Origin: Halomonas sp. TD01
GTDB taxonomy: Bacteria; Pseudomonadota; Gammaproteobacteria; Pseudomonadales; Halomonadaceae
DNA length: 64,000 bases
Direction of reading: 5' to 3'
Assembly: GCF_923868895.1 (NCBI RefSeq)
Contig: NZ_OV350343.1
Coordinates: 744,001-808,000, forward strand
A model generated the notes under the pieces. The model was not told the DNA's origin. It was given only the letters and a program-made list of their open reading frames with translations, and searched no databases. Shown piece after piece: positions 11,597-21,247 of this stretch (positions within the stretch are counted from its first letter, which is position 1; every line of letters starts with the position of its first letter). A program made the translations under genes and the position numbers.

Positions 11597-12615
11597 GCGG
11601 ACTCTCCCTGTTTGGCCAGAAGATCCAGCGCCACGTCGACGATCATATCCTCCTGGCCGCCCACCATCTTGCGGCGGCCCAGCTCCACCAAAATATCAAT
11701 CGTTTTCAAACCATAACGCTCGGCGGCAGCCTCTGCGTGGCGCAGAAAACTTGAATAAACGCCTGCATAACCTAACGCCAGAGTCTCGCGATCTACCCGC
11801 ACTGGACGGTCCTGCAGCGGTCGCACTATATCGTCGGCGGCGTCTATCAAGGTGTAGAGGTCAGTGCCGTGATTCCAGCCCATGCGCTCGGCAGCGGCAA
11901 TGAAGACTTCCAAGGGAGCATTGCCAGCGCCGGCCCCCATGCCTGCAAGGCTGGCGTCGACTCGGTCACAGCCTGCTTCCACTGCAGCCATAGAGTTAGC
12001 CACGCCGAGGCTCAGGTTATGATGGGCATGGATGCCTAGCTGAGTAACTGGATTGAGTACTGTTTTCATAGCGCTTACGCGATCGCGCACACCATCCATG
12101 GTCAGGGCACCGCCAGAATCCACCACGTAAATGGTCTGGGCACCGAAGGACTCCATCAGCCTCCCCTGCTCGGCCAGCCCCTCGGGGGTCTGCATGTGGC
12201 TCATCATTAAAAAGCCCACGGTGTCCATACCCAGCTTGCGGGCATGCTCGATGTGCTGGCGGGAGACATCGGCTTCAGTGCAGTGGGTGGCGATCCGTGC
12301 GCCCCGGGCACCAGCAGCATAGGCGGCGTCCAGGTCATGCACGGTGCCAATACCGGGCAACAACAGGGTAGTGATCATGGCATGCTCGACCACCTCGGCC
12401 GCTGCGGCAATCCACTCCAGGTCACTGTGGGCTCCAAAGCCATAGTTGAAGCTGGACCCCTGCAAGCCGTCACCATGGGCGACTTCAATAGAGTCCACCT
12501 TAGCCGCGTCGAGCGCTCGGGCAATGCGCTGGACATCCTCAATGCTGTACTGGTGACGTACCGCATGACTGCCATCACGCAAGGTCACATCGGAGATATA
12601 AAGTTTCTTGTTCAT
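11593..12615 (-). CDS. nbaI: 4-hydroxy-2-oxovalerate aldolase
   Basis: A 340-residue DmpG-family aldolase. [15 protein letters not shown] at the N-terminus has the metal Asp and active-site Arg; [14 protein letters not shown] supplies metal His residues. It splits 4-hydroxy-2-oxovalerate into pyruvate and acetaldehyde, channelled to the dehydrogenase NbaJ in a DmpFG-type complex. Length is normal (about 340-345). It follows nbaJ by 11 bp and overlaps nbaG. Confidence 0.95.
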   Translation of the reverse strand: MNKKLYISDVTLRDGSHAVRHQYSIEDVQRIARALDAAKVDSIEVAHGDGLQGSSFNYGFGAHSDLEWIAAAAEVVEHAMITTLLLPGIGTVHDLDAAYAAGARGARIATHCTEADVSRQHIEHARKLGMDTVGFLMMSHMQTPEGLAEQGRLMESFGAQTIYVVDSGGALTMDGVRDRVSAMKTVLNPVTQLGIHAHHNLSLGVANSMAAVEAGCDRVDASLAGMGAGAGNAPLEVFIAAAERMGWNHGTDLYTLIDAADDIVRPLQDRPVRVDRETLALGYAGVYSSFLRHAEAAAERYGLKTIDILVELGRRKMVGGQEDMIVDVALDLLAKQGESA

Positions 12616-12626
12616 ACTGAAGCTCC

Positions 12627-13568
12627 TCAGGCAGTGACGGCCAGTAAGCGGGTTTCAGCGAGGCGCTCAGCACAGCTCTTCGCAGCGGAGGTCATAATGT
12701 CCAGGTTGCCGGCATAGGCGGGTAAATAGTGGGCAGCCCCTTCGACCTCCAGAAAGATCGAGGTTTTGAGACCGTGAGTCAGGCCAAGGCCGGGTAAGTT
12801 AACCGGACACTCCACGGGCACTGACTCGAACTGCACCTGCTGTTTAAGGCGATAGCCCGGCACATAGGCTTGCACCGCAGCCACCATTGCATTGATAGAG
12901 GCTTCAATGGCGTTTCGGTCTGCCTCCTCAGAGAGTACGAAAACGCTATCGCGCATGATCAATGGAGGCTCGGCAGGATTGAGTACGATGATTGCCTTAC
13001 CCTTGGCAGCACCGCCACAGGATTCGATGGCCTGGGAGGTGGTCTCGGTAAATTCATCAATATTGGCGCGGGTACCCGGGCCAGCAGACTTGCTGGAAAT
13101 AGAGGCGACAATCTCGCCGTAGTGCACCCTGGCAACCTGAGCAACTGCCGCTACCATAGGGATGGTGGCCTGACCGCCACACGTGACCATATTGATATTC
13201 GGGGCGTCCAGATGCTCATCCATATTGATCGACGGGATCACATAGGGACCAATGGCCGCCGGGGTCAGGTCAATGACGTTGATACCGCGATCTTGCAGCA
13301 TCTTGTTGTGGCGCTTATGAGCGCCTGCAGAAGTGGCGTCAAAGACGATTTTGATGTCGTCAACATTCTCCATCGCCAGCAAACCATCAATTCCCTCGGC
13401 AGTCGTAGGGACGCCGAAGCGCTGGGCGCGCGCCAAACCGTCTGAGGCCGGATCAATTCCCACCATGGCTCCCATTTCAAGGTACTGGCCGTGCCGCAGA
13501 ATTTTAATCATCAGATCGGTGCCGATATTGCCGGAGCCAATGATGGCCACTTTGACTTTTTTGCTCAT
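12627..13568 (-). CDS. nbaJ: acetaldehyde dehydrogenase (acylating)
   Basis: A 313-residue DmpF-family enzyme. The NAD motif [14 protein letters not shown] is at the N-terminus and the catalytic Cys lies in [14 protein letters not shown]. It oxidises acetaldehyde to acetyl-CoA with NAD+ and CoA. An ATG at 13583 is also in frame, but starting at 13568 ([11 protein letters not shown]) matches the family and gives the usual length of 312-316. It lies between nbaH and nbaI. Confidence 0.95.
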   Translation of the reverse strand: MSKKVKVAIIGSGNIGTDLMIKILRHGQYLEMGAMVGIDPASDGLARAQRFGVPTTAEGIDGLLAMENVDDIKIVFDATSAGAHKRHNKMLQDRGINVIDLTPAAIGPYVIPSINMDEHLDAPNINMVTCGGQATIPMVAAVAQVARVHYGEIVASISSKSAGPGTRANIDEFTETTSQAIESCGGAAKGKAIIVLNPAEPPLIMRDSVFVLSEEADRNAIEASINAMVAAVQAYVPGYRLKQQVQFESVPVECPVNLPGLGLTHGLKTSIFLEVEGAAHYLPAYAGNLDIMTSAAKSCAERLAETRLLAVTA

Positions 13569-13579
13569 GATCTTTTCTC

Positions 13580-14392
13580 TCATTGTGGCTTGGCGAAAGC
13601 AGCGGTCACACCACCCAGGCCTTGTATTTCGGCGTGAAAGATATCGCCTGCTGCTGCGGGCACCATGGGGCCAAGAGCACCGGTGAGCAGAATGTCACCA
13701 GCGCGCAACGGCTCCCCGAAGCGGGCCATGGTATCGGCCAGCCATACGGCGGCATTCAAGGGATTGTCGAGACAGGCGGCACCCGCACCCACTGACACTG
13801 GCTCACCGCGCAAGGTCATCTTCATACCGCAACGCACTAAGTCGAGGGCTTCCAGCTTCACTGGACGGCTGCCGAGTACAAAGCAGCCTGATGAGGCGTT
13901 GTCGGCGATGGTGTCCTCAAGGCGGATATCCCAGTTAGCGATGCGACTCCCCACCACCTCAATGGCAGGTAAAGCGAAGGCGGTAGCCCGAATCAGATCC
14001 GCTAAGGTATGGCGCTCGTGATCCAGGTCATGCGCCAGCACCAGAGCGATCTCCGCTTCCACTTTGGGCTGAAGCACGGCACCTACTGCGATAGGCTGAC
14101 CGTCACCCACCGCCATATCGGCGAAAAGCACTCCGAAATCAGGCTGATTAACCCCTAACTGCTGCTGCACGGAGCGGGAAGTAAGCCCTACCTTAAAGCC
14201 CACTTGGCGACGCCCCTGCTCCCGGGCGAGGCGAGTGTTGTGCTGTTGGACGGCGTAGGCTAAGGCCACCGGGTCCGCGGCGTTCTCCTCTACCTGGGCA
14301 CGGACAATCAGCTCACGCACCGGCTTACAGGGCTGTCCCGTCGCCTGGGCTTGACTGAGGCGCTCTGCGGCCTCGATCAGGGCGGTATGCAT
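13580..14392 (-). CDS. nbaH: 2-oxopent-4-enoate (2-hydroxypentadienoate) hydratase
   Basis: A 270-residue member of the hydratase/decarboxylase family. [48 protein letters not shown] and [15 protein letters not shown] match the hydratase DmpE branch. It adds water to 2-oxopent-4-enoate to give 4-hydroxy-2-oxovalerate. The frame is open to a GTG at 14410, but GAGGAG six bases before the ATG at 14392 ([12 protein letters not shown]) decides that start. It is paralogous to nbaG but clearly diverged. Confidence 0.88.
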   Translation of the reverse strand: MHTALIEAAERLSQAQATGQPCKPVRELIVRAQVEENAADPVALAYAVQQHNTRLAREQGRRQVGFKVGLTSRSVQQQLGVNQPDFGVLFADMAVGDGQPIAVGAVLQPKVEAEIALVLAHDLDHERHTLADLIRATAFALPAIEVVGSRIANWDIRLEDTIADNASSGCFVLGSRPVKLEALDLVRCGMKMTLRGEPVSVGAGAACLDNPLNAAVWLADTMARFGEPLRAGDILLTGALGPMVPAAAGDIFHAEIQGLGGVTAAFAKPQ

Positions 14393-14406
14393 AACAATCT
14401 CCTCGC

Positions 14407-15873
14407 TCACGGATTAACGCAGATGGTGGTCAGTTCGGAATAAAAATCGAGGGAGTGGCGGCCGCCCTCGCGCCCAAGACCAGAAAGCCGCGCTCCTCCG
14501 AAGGGCGTGCGTAAGTCGCGCAGGAACCAGGTATTGACCCATACCATGCCCACATGGAACTGACGGGAAACTCGGTGGGCACGGCCCAGATCCTGGGTCC
14601 AAAGCGCTGTTGCCAGGCCATAAACGGTATTGTTAACCCGCTCGATCACCTCATCCTCACGGTCGAAGGGGGCGATATGGCAGACAGGCCCAAAGACCTC
14701 CTCCTGGACACAGCGAGCATCGTCGGCTAAGCCGGTCCAGATAGTTGGCCGTACATAAGCCCCCTGATCGCGAGCATCGCCAAACGTTGGCACTTCGCCG
14801 CCAGTCACCACCGTGGCTCCCTCTTCCCGAGCTAATTCAAAATAGCTGAGCACCTTCTCGCGATGCTGGCGAGAGATCATTGACCCCATATCAACGCCGG
14901 GCTCATCCGGATAGCCGATTTTGAGCCCTTCGGCTTTCTCCTTAAGGGCGGCCACGAAACGCTCAAAAATAGGACGCTCTACATAGACTCGCTCGGAGCA
15001 GAGGCACACCTGACCGGCATTGGTGAAACTGGAGCGGGCCACGCCAGCCACCGCCGCCTCAAAATCACAGTCAGCAAAGACCACGGCGGCGTTCTTGCCG
15101 CCCAATTCGAAGGAAACGTCACGAACACCCTCGGCGGCCACCTTCATGATTTCACTGCCGGTGCGAGATTCACCGGTAAAGGTGATAGCGTCTACGTCGG
15201 GGTGTTTGGTCAAAAACTCACCGGCAGAGCCTGGACCGAAGCCGTGGATCAGGTTGAATACGCCTTCAGGCAGACCCGCGTCATGAATCACTTCGGCCAA
15301 AAGAGTAGCGGTGGAGGGAGATTCTTCAGAGGGCTTAACCACTACCGAGTTACCGCAAGCCAGGGCGGGTGCCACCTTCCAGGTAAGCAACAGCATCGGT
15401 AGGTTCCAGGGGGAGATAATCGCGACCACACCATGGGGTTTACGCACCGAGTAGCTGAACACATCACTGCCATCGGGAGCACGCATCTCGAAGTAATCGC
15501 CGCCAGACTGGCGGATAAGCTCGGCAAAGGTGCGGAAGTTGTGCACACCACGCGCGATATCCAGACGGCGAGCCTGCTCCACCGGGCGACCGGTGTCGGC
15601 CACCTCTGCGGCCACAAATTCTTCAAAACGGCGCTCGATACCCGCGGCGATACGCATCAGCACATCGGCTCGTTCACTGGCACTGGTGCGGGCCCAAGGG
15701 CCAGATTGGGCGGTTTTTGCGGCACTAACGGCGCGCCCCACCAAAGCTTCGTCGGCTTCGCAGACCTGACTCAGCAAACGGCCATCAATAGGCGAGATAT
15801 TGGGGAAAGTCTGTTCGGTGGCAAGAAATTCACCGCCGACATAATTGAGAAGCTGGGGAGCTGTGGTCGACAC
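14407..15873 (-). CDS. nbaE: 2-aminomuconate semialdehyde dehydrogenase
   Basis: A 488-residue NAD+ aldehyde dehydrogenase. SPWNLPMLLLTWKVAPAL, FTGESRTGSEIMK (cofactor), FELGGKNAAVVFAD (catalytic Glu) and NAGQVCLCSERVYVE (catalytic Cys) are all present. It resembles the 2-hydroxymuconate/2-aminomuconate semialdehyde branch (AmnC, NbaE), and operon context selects the amino substrate. It is the first gene of the operon, 84 bp below the 27-bp dyad, and overlapped at the far end by the upstream region of nbaH. Confidence 0.92.
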   Translation of the reverse strand: MSTTAPQLLNYVGGEFLATEQTFPNISPIDGRLLSQVCEADEALVGRAVSAAKTAQSGPWARTSASERADVLMRIAAGIERRFEEFVAAEVADTGRPVEQARRLDIARGVHNFRTFAELIRQSGGDYFEMRAPDGSDVFSYSVRKPHGVVAIISPWNLPMLLLTWKVAPALACGNSVVVKPSEESPSTATLLAEVIHDAGLPEGVFNLIHGFGPGSAGEFLTKHPDVDAITFTGESRTGSEIMKVAAEGVRDVSFELGGKNAAVVFADCDFEAAVAGVARSSFTNAGQVCLCSERVYVERPIFERFVAALKEKAEGLKIGYPDEPGVDMGSMISRQHREKVLSYFELAREEGATVVTGGEVPTFGDARDQGAYVRPTIWTGLADDARCVQEEVFGPVCHIAPFDREDEVIERVNNTVYGLATALWTQDLGRAHRVSRQFHVGMVWVNTWFLRDLRTPFGGARLSGLGREGGRHSLDFYSELTTICVNP

Positions 15874-15957
15874 GGTTATCTCCGAAACGTTGTTTTAATT
15901 CATTTCGGAAAGAGTGTAGGCAGGCCAGATATCATTTCATAATCAATAAAAACCCAT

Positions 15958-15984
15958 CAGATATTTAAAAAAGGAATACCTGGC
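15958..15984. promoter_or_regulatory. 27-bp dyad motif upstream of nbaE (copy 2)
   Basis: CAGATATTT, six A, then GGAATACCTGGC, the same arrangement as at 8767-8793. It lies in the 220-bp gap between nbaE and the LysR gene. It is the best candidate for the operator of that LysR protein. A partial similar string, CCAGATATCATTT, lies close by at 15924-15936. Confidence 0.65.
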
Positions 15985-16093
15985 ACTATCAGCGCCCTAC
16001 TCCCCATCAAACCGCTAATCCAAAAAAGGCACCTGATTATATAAGCGTTGTAAATTCATAGCCGTAGAATGCTGTTCGCAAAAATCACTGAAG

Positions 16094-17026
16094 TCACGCC
16101 TCCTTAAGGCATTCACGAAACAGCTTTGCGGCAGGGCCTAGCTCTCGACCAGAAGCGGAAAAGCAACCGATATCGCCAAAAGCCAGCGACTTTCCGAGCT
16201 TAAAAACCTTGAGTAGCCCCGCCTCTGCGAAAGGTGAAGCCGCCTCGTAAGGCATCAAAGCAACGGTTTCTTGATCTTGCATCAAGGTTAAATTCGTCAG
16301 AATGGATAAAGACTCGACAACATTGGAGGGAACGGTCAAACCCTCTTCGGCAAAAAGTTTATCGGCAGTACGTCTTAGTAATGACTCTCGAGTAGGCAGG
16401 ACCCATGGAAAGTGATGTAACTTCTCAAGGGTTAACGATTGGCTTTCGTGTAGGGGATGTTTCGCACCGGCAACAATGCATAACTCTTCACTGTAGAGGG
16501 TTTCCACCGTAAGACTATTAGCCTCATCTCGCCAACGCCAGTCATCAGGAACACGTCCAACCACCAAGTCAACGTCGCCCACTTCCACTGCAGGAAACAG
16601 TTGATCCATCTGGCCGACACGTAAAGACACCATGACGTTGGGTGCTCTTTGCTTAAGCAATCGGATTGCTTTTGGAAGCAAGGAAACTGACGCCGAAATC
16701 AACGTGCCGACGACGACATGACCACTGGTCCCCTCCTGAAAAGCATTCACTTCGTCTGTCAAGCTGCGCAGCTCTGCCATCAGCAGCTTTGCACGTTTCA
16801 AAACAAGCTCACCTAACTCAGTGGGAACGACCCCACGGTTCCCCCTGACGAGTAGCGGGCTGTCAAAATATACTTCTAAGTCATGTATCACTTTGCTAAC
16901 GGCTGGCTGTGTCAAATTGAGCATCTGGGAAGCTCGTAGCATTGAACCGCTTAAAACCACCTGCTCAAAGACCATTAGCTGATGAAATTTCAACTTACGT
17001 GTAATAGAGGAATCTGTGTATTTCAT
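16094..17026 (-). CDS. LysR-family regulator, probable regulator of the nba/TRAP genes
   Basis: A 310-residue LysR-type regulator. The winged HTH is at about residues 12-75 (LKFHQLMVFEQVVLSGSM, LNLTQPAVSKVIHDLE), followed by the two-lobed effector domain (VVVGTLISASVSLLPKAI). It resembles the GbpR/PcaQ-like branch by its N-terminal leader. Same strand as nbaE but separated by 220 bp, so it probably has its own promoter. In a related nba cluster a LysR gene (nbaR) accompanies the pathway, which supports the assignment; effector unknown. Confidence 0.9.
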   Translation of the reverse strand: MKYTDSSITRKLKFHQLMVFEQVVLSGSMLRASQMLNLTQPAVSKVIHDLEVYFDSPLLVRGNRGVVPTELGELVLKRAKLLMAELRSLTDEVNAFQEGTSGHVVVGTLISASVSLLPKAIRLLKQRAPNVMVSLRVGQMDQLFPAVEVGDVDLVVGRVPDDWRWRDEANSLTVETLYSEELCIVAGAKHPLHESQSLTLEKLHHFPWVLPTRESLLRRTADKLFAEEGLTVPSNVVESLSILTNLTLMQDQETVALMPYEAASPFAEAGLLKVFKLGKSLAFGDIGCFSASGRELGPAAKLFRECLKEA

Positions 17027-17225
17027 GGCTTTATGACATACCGAGTGGTTGGCAATCTTTAGGTGAGCAAAACTCCATGGAATAGGTCATGTAGTGCAGA
17101 ACAGCGCTGCCAGCGTTAGAACCAGTCACGTTTCCATGGAGCAACCACTCCAAAAGTGGATAACCGTAAGTACACCCTACTAACGGCAAGAAGAAAAGCT
17201 CATGATGCGGCGCTCCAATCCACAG

Positions 17226-17251
17226 AAAAGCCGCTACTAAAAAGTAGCGGC
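17226..17251 (-). terminator. intrinsic terminator of the rhodanese-DsrE operon
   Basis: Read on the minus strand, a 9-bp perfect stem GCCGCTACT / AGTAGCGGC with an A/T loop is followed by TTTT. It begins 28 bp after the DsrE-like stop at 17280. Confidence 0.75.
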
Positions 17252-17279
17252 TTCATACTGCCAGCATGGCACTAACGTT

Positions 17280-17735
17280 TTAGAAGCTGAATACCGCAAT
17301 GGCCGGGTCGCGCATCATCTCTGCCATTGGTCCTGGCGCCGCAACACCGACGCCATCAAGTAGACCTTCTTGGGTGTAATCGGTGTTAGGTAAGTAGATG
17401 GCACACACATCGACACTGACGCCCTCACCCATCAACATTTTCAACATACCTTCAGGTTTGACCTGACCTGCTGGGTTACTAGGCGGGGTATTGACCGCTG
17501 CTTCACTTTCATAGCCATCTACCGCAAGATCACCCGCGGCGTCACACAGCAAGATATGTAGATCCGTGCCCTGCTGACGCATCGCATTGCCTAATATCAT
17601 TGCCATTGATTGCGTCTGTACTGCGTCGCTGGTCAGAATCATTAACGCTTTATCGCTTTCGGCATCGTGGTTATCTGCGCTAGCCACCATCGGTACTAAA
17701 GCCAACACACCGGCCATTACTAATGTTTTATGCAT
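17280..17735 (-). CDS. exported DsrE-family protein
   Basis: A protein of 151 residues starting MHKTLVMAGVLALVPMVASA, a Sec signal peptide. The mature part has the DsrE/YchN-like pattern (KALMILTSDAVQTQSMAMIL, DLHILLCDAAGDLAV, VSVDVCAIYLPN) with two Cys in positions used by DsrE sulfurtransferases for persulfide. The frame is open further upstream, but the signal peptide marks this start. It is 52 bp downstream of an exported rhodanese, so the pair may handle sulfane sulfur in the periplasm. The exact role is unknown. Confidence 0.8.
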   Translation of the reverse strand: MHKTLVMAGVLALVPMVASADNHDAESDKALMILTSDAVQTQSMAMILGNAMRQQGTDLHILLCDAAGDLAVDGYESEAAVNTPPSNPAGQVKPEGMLKMLMGEGVSVDVCAIYLPNTDYTQEGLLDGVGVAAPGPMAEMMRDPAIAVFSF

Positions 17736-17787
17736 CGTTATCTCCTTATCAATCTGTGCGATTCGTTGCTTTAAATGCCTTTCTGCG

Positions 17788-18405
17788 CTACTTCGACTCA
17801 TACCAAGCGGTGTCAGGATTAACGTCATAACTCCAGGGCAATCCCGAATTACGCCACCCATCACGCGCCCTCACACCTTTTGAGTCACCTTCAGCAAGCG
17901 TGCCCCCTTCAAAGCCATCGCTAACCGAATACACCTGCGAAAATCCCATCTCTGCGATCAGATCTGCAGCGGGTGCGCTGCGGGTTGCTCCAGAGCGGCA
18001 CATTACGATGATCGGAGTATCGTCATTTGCTTGATGCGCCTCGAGCGCGGCACGGATTTGTTCGGCAAAATTGGCGTTACGAACCGTTGGCCATGTTTTG
18101 CTATCAGCATCGAACTGAGTCGTGTCCGTTAGTACCCATGGCACATGGATATCAGTGGGTTCTGCAAAACCGGTGAATTTAATTTCGACGGGATCACGCA
18201 CATCAATCAACAATGCATCTTCTTCTTGCTGTAGCAGGTCATAGGCTTCACGAGCGGACACATACAAGCCCAACTGCGTTTCTCGATAAGAGGGCACGTC
18301 TTCAGCTTGAGCGATGGTGATGACACTCATGCTCAGTGTCATCAAGGCAGCAAGGGCAGAATTACGGTACGGAAGCTCAGCAAAATAGCTTGCAACTCCA
18401 GACAT
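17788..18405 (-). CDS. exported rhodanese-domain protein
   Basis: A 205-residue protein with a hydrophobic N-terminal segment (ALAALMTLSMSVITIAQAE) that looks like a signal peptide, and one rhodanese domain (ALLIDVRDPVEIKFTG, then IIVMCRSGATRSAPAADLI with the active-site Cys loop CRSGATRS). It should transfer sulfane sulfur or bind persulfide. It is first in a two-gene operon with the DsrE-like gene. The 250-bp upstream region contains a 10-bp inverted repeat at 18500-18550. Confidence 0.85.
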   Translation of the reverse strand: MSGVASYFAELPYRNSALAALMTLSMSVITIAQAEDVPSYRETQLGLYVSAREAYDLLQQEEDALLIDVRDPVEIKFTGFAEPTDIHVPWVLTDTTQFDADSKTWPTVRNANFAEQIRAALEAHQANDDTPIIVMCRSGATRSAPAADLIAEMGFSQVYSVSDGFEGGTLAEGDSKGVRARDGWRNSGLPWSYDVNPDTAWYESK

Positions 18406-18499
18406 AACAAAATCCTCTAAAGAAATAACTTTATGGACTTAATATAGCTGGAAAGATGCAGAGCTACCTGCGGCGCTTTGTCACTAGCTAGAAGTAGGA

Positions 18500-18550
18500 G
18501 GCTGTTAGCTAGCCTTGACGTAACAATGCAAGACAACATCGCTAACAGCC
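18500..18550. repeat. inverted repeat upstream of the rhodanese gene
   Basis: GGCTGTTAGC (18500-18509) and GCTAACAGCC (18541-18550) are perfect inverted arms separated by 31 bp, between the sdaA stop (18656) and the rhodanese start (18405). It could be an operator pair or a long-loop terminator for sdaA. Nothing else is recognisable in the 250-bp gap. Confidence 0.5.
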
Positions 18551-18655
18551 TTCGTTGTGCCTAAACGAAGCAGTTCGCTTTTAAGCATTCAGTGGCGTTA
18601 AAACAACGTCCCCAAACGACTGATGGTTTAACTACCCTGCCGGATACAATAGCGA

Positions 18656-20038
18656 TTAACATTCAATAGCATTAACGGCCAATCCCCCTTTAGATGTTTC
18701 TTTATATTTATCAAGCATATCTCTCCCCGTATCGCGCATGGTACGAATCACCTTATCCAACGATATAAAGTGAGTACCATCACCGTGCAACGCCATTTGC
18801 GCTGCATTAATGGCTTTTACGGTGGCAATGGCGTTGCGTTCAATACAGGGGATCTGAACCAGCCCACCCACAGGGTCACAGGTTAATCCTAAGTTGTGCT
18901 CCAAGCCGATTTCTGCCGCATGCTCTACTTGTTCGGGCGTTCCTCCCATTACATCAGCTAAGCCAGCTGCCGCCATGGCGCACGCCGACCCTACCTCCCC
19001 TTGGCAGCCCACTTCTGCTCCTGATATAGAAGCATTCTTCTTGCAAAGGATGCCAATGGCACCTGCCGCTAGCAGAAAATCCACGACGTTTTTCTCGCAG
19101 GCGTTGGGCTGAAATTTCATGTAGTAGTGCAAGACGGCAGGAATAATGCCCGCAGCACCGTTGGTGGGCGCCGTGACCATCCGCCCTCCTGCGGCATTCT
19201 CTTCATTAACCGCGAGGGCAAAAATATTCACCCACTCCATCGCTGAAAACGTCGATGCGATTAGGCAATCATTCTGCTCAGCCGCTTGAAGCCGTTGGTG
19301 AAGCAGCTTAGCTCTGCGTTTTACTTTCAATCCGCCCGGCAATATCCCTTCATGGGTTAATCCATTGTCGATGCATTCACACATGACTTGCCAGATTCGC
19401 CACAGCTCATTTCTAACCTCATCCTCCGTCCGCCATACTTTCTCATTTTCCAGCATCAAGCGGCTGATACTCAGCTGCTCTTTTTTACATAATGCCAGCA
19501 GTTCTTCGGCAGTATCGAAGTTGTAGGGAATTGTTGCCCCATCCAAATCCTCTAATGGCAAATCCACCTGGGCTTGTTCAACAACAAAACCGCCCCCTAC
19601 CGAGTAATAGGTATTTTCATGCAGTAATTGGCCTTGAGATGTAAAAGCGGCAAGCCGCATGGCATTAGGATGGTGAGGCAGACTCTCTTCATGGAAATAA
19701 ATATCGCGATTCCAATCAAAAATGATTGTTTTTTGGCGTCCAAGTTCTAATAACTGACTCTCTTTAAGCGACGCAATAGATGGCCCAATAATCAAAGGGT
19801 CAATCGTGTCGGGGCGCTCGCCCATCAGCCCCATAATAATCGCGTGATCCGTTGCGTGCCCTACACCCGTCGCTGAAAGTGAGCCATAAAGATGAACGTC
19901 TAGATGGGCCACTTCATCAAGAAGGTCGACTTCGCGTAGTGATGTAACATACTTAAAAGCGGCCTGCATGGGCCCGACGGTATGGGAACTGGAGGGGCCT
20001 ACTCCAATCTTAAAAAGGTCGAAAACACTGATAGGCAT
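18656..20038 (-). CDS. sdaA: L-serine ammonia-lyase (iron-sulfur)
   Basis: A 460-residue single-chain serine dehydratase converting L-serine to pyruvate and ammonia. The N-terminal part has the signature [13 protein letters not shown]. The alpha domain has [17 protein letters not shown] and Cys in [17 protein letters not shown] and IPCIERNA, which hold the 4Fe-4S cluster. It completes the betaine route by moving serine, made by GlyA from glycine, into central metabolism; Pseudomonas has an sdaB in the same locus. It lies 280 bp downstream of purU on the same strand and likely has its own promoter. Confidence 0.95.
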   Translation of the reverse strand: MPISVFDLFKIGVGPSSSHTVGPMQAAFKYVTSLREVDLLDEVAHLDVHLYGSLSATGVGHATDHAIIMGLMGERPDTIDPLIIGPSIASLKESQLLELGRQKTIIFDWNRDIYFHEESLPHHPNAMRLAAFTSQGQLLHENTYYSVGGGFVVEQAQVDLPLEDLDGATIPYNFDTAEELLALCKKEQLSISRLMLENEKVWRTEDEVRNELWRIWQVMCECIDNGLTHEGILPGGLKVKRRAKLLHQRLQAAEQNDCLIASTFSAMEWVNIFALAVNEENAAGGRMVTAPTNGAAGIIPAVLHYYMKFQPNACEKNVVDFLLAAGAIGILCKKNASISGAEVGCQGEVGSACAMAAAGLADVMGGTPEQVEHAAEIGLEHNLGLTCDPVGGLVQIPCIERNAIATVKAINAAQMALHGDGTHFISLDKVIRTMRDTGRDMLDKYKETSKGGLAVNAIEC

Positions 20039-20185
20039 TGGAGCACCTCTTGACGTATAAACAGGGGAAAATCAGGCGACGCCTGAAAATTTCAATAAGT
20101 TATTTATGTGATAACAAACAAAACCAATCTATCTTTTATTGAAGATATTTTTATATTTATAAACAATACTTTTAATCACGACTTC

Positions 20186-20210
20186 TCACGCATAACTTTT
20201 CACGCATAAC
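20186..20210. repeat. 11-bp direct repeat in the purU-sdaA gap
   Basis: TCACGCATAAC occurs at 20186-20196 and 20200-20210, with a 14-bp period. It lies in the 280-bp gap upstream of sdaA. The same gap has a 15-bp palindrome TCAGGCGACGCCTGA near 20072-20086, 34 bp from the sdaA start. Either could be a regulatory site for sdaA; no function is proven. Confidence 0.6.
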
Positions 20211-20318
20211 AAGGGGTTACATATCACTCTGGCAAAAGCTTAGCAGCGACAGCAACCCAACTATAAAAACGCGCTCAAACTATTTGCGTTTATTAACAGC
20301 AGAATCAGTTAAAAAACA

Positions 20319-21185
20319 TTAGTTACCAAAAACCACCGTGCGGCCTGAATAAAAGAACACACGACGTTCTAAGTGGTAACTAATCGCCCTAGCCAGGGTG
20401 AGACACTCAATATCACGTCCTTTAGCAACCAGATCCTCAGGGTAATGAGCATGGTCGACGGGCTCGACCCCTTGAGCAATAATTGGCCCTTCATCAAGGT
20501 CATTATTAATATAATGCGCCGTTGCACCCACCAGCTTGACCCCTTTTTCGTACGCCTGATGGTAAGGCTTAGCGCCTTTAAAACCGGGTAGGAGAGAGTG
20601 ATGAATGTTGATGGCTCGTCCGGCTAATAGTTCACACATTGAGGGGGAAAGTACCTGCATATACCTTGCCAGCACCACCAGCTCAGCGTCAGTATCCGCA
20701 ATGATTTTGCGCACCTGCGCTTCCTGCTCCAACTTAGTCTCAGGGCTGATGGGTAGGTAGTGATATGGCAAGCCGTGCCATGTCGCCAACGACTCCAAGT
20801 CAGGGTGGTTTGAAATCACTGCCTTAATATCAATGGGCAGTTGCCCAGTGCGATAACGATAGAGAAGATCATTTAAGCAGTGATCAGCTTTCGATACGAG
20901 GATCACCGTTCCCGTTCGCTTTCCGGGAGGCGTCAGCTCAAACTGCATGTCGAATTCGCTTGCTCGCGCTGCAAAATCAGCGTGAAAGCGCTCTTCATGG
21001 AACTCATCTCGCTCTGGTCGAAACTCAGCGCGAATAAAAAAGCGCCCACCAAGCCGATCATCGAAAGAGTTAAGTTCAGTGATATAGCACTGCTGCTCTT
21101 TTAAAAAGCGCGTGACGACGTCCACCGTTCCCAAAAGGCTTTGGCATTGGGCGGCAAGTATCCAGGTATCACTCATTCGGCTCAT
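20319..21185 (-). CDS. purU: formyltetrahydrofolate deformylase
   Basis: About 288 residues: an N-terminal ACT domain (TWILAAQCQSLLGTVDVVTRFL) and a formyltransferase-like hydrolase domain (DIKAVISNHPDLESLA, YMQVLSPSMCELL, INIHHSLLPGFKGAKPYHQA, GATAHYINNDLDEGPII). The catalytic Asn-His-Asp set is represented by NIHHS and the Asp of DEGPI. It releases formate from 10-formyl-THF, draining C1 units made by sarcosine oxidase. The frame extends upstream but ATG 21185 after AGAGA gives the family length. It follows soxG by 62 bp. Confidence 0.93.
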   Translation of the reverse strand: MSRMSDTWILAAQCQSLLGTVDVVTRFLKEQQCYITELNSFDDRLGGRFFIRAEFRPERDEFHEERFHADFAARASEFDMQFELTPPGKRTGTVILVSKADHCLNDLLYRYRTGQLPIDIKAVISNHPDLESLATWHGLPYHYLPISPETKLEQEAQVRKIIADTDAELVVLARYMQVLSPSMCELLAGRAINIHHSLLPGFKGAKPYHQAYEKGVKLVGATAHYINNDLDEGPIIAQGVEPVDHAHYPEDLVAKGRDIECLTLARAISYHLERRVFFYSGRTVVFGN

Positions 21186-21247
21186 AATGCATGTATCTCT
21201 GTTAGCGGCAGAAGATAGCGGCCAAAACAGCGTTTCGGCCTGCCTGC

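Noticed and set aside
10829..14392. Recent tandem duplication of the hydratase/decarboxylase genes
   Set aside because: The two proteins are clearly diverged and each matches its own DmpH or DmpE branch; both are separate pathway steps.
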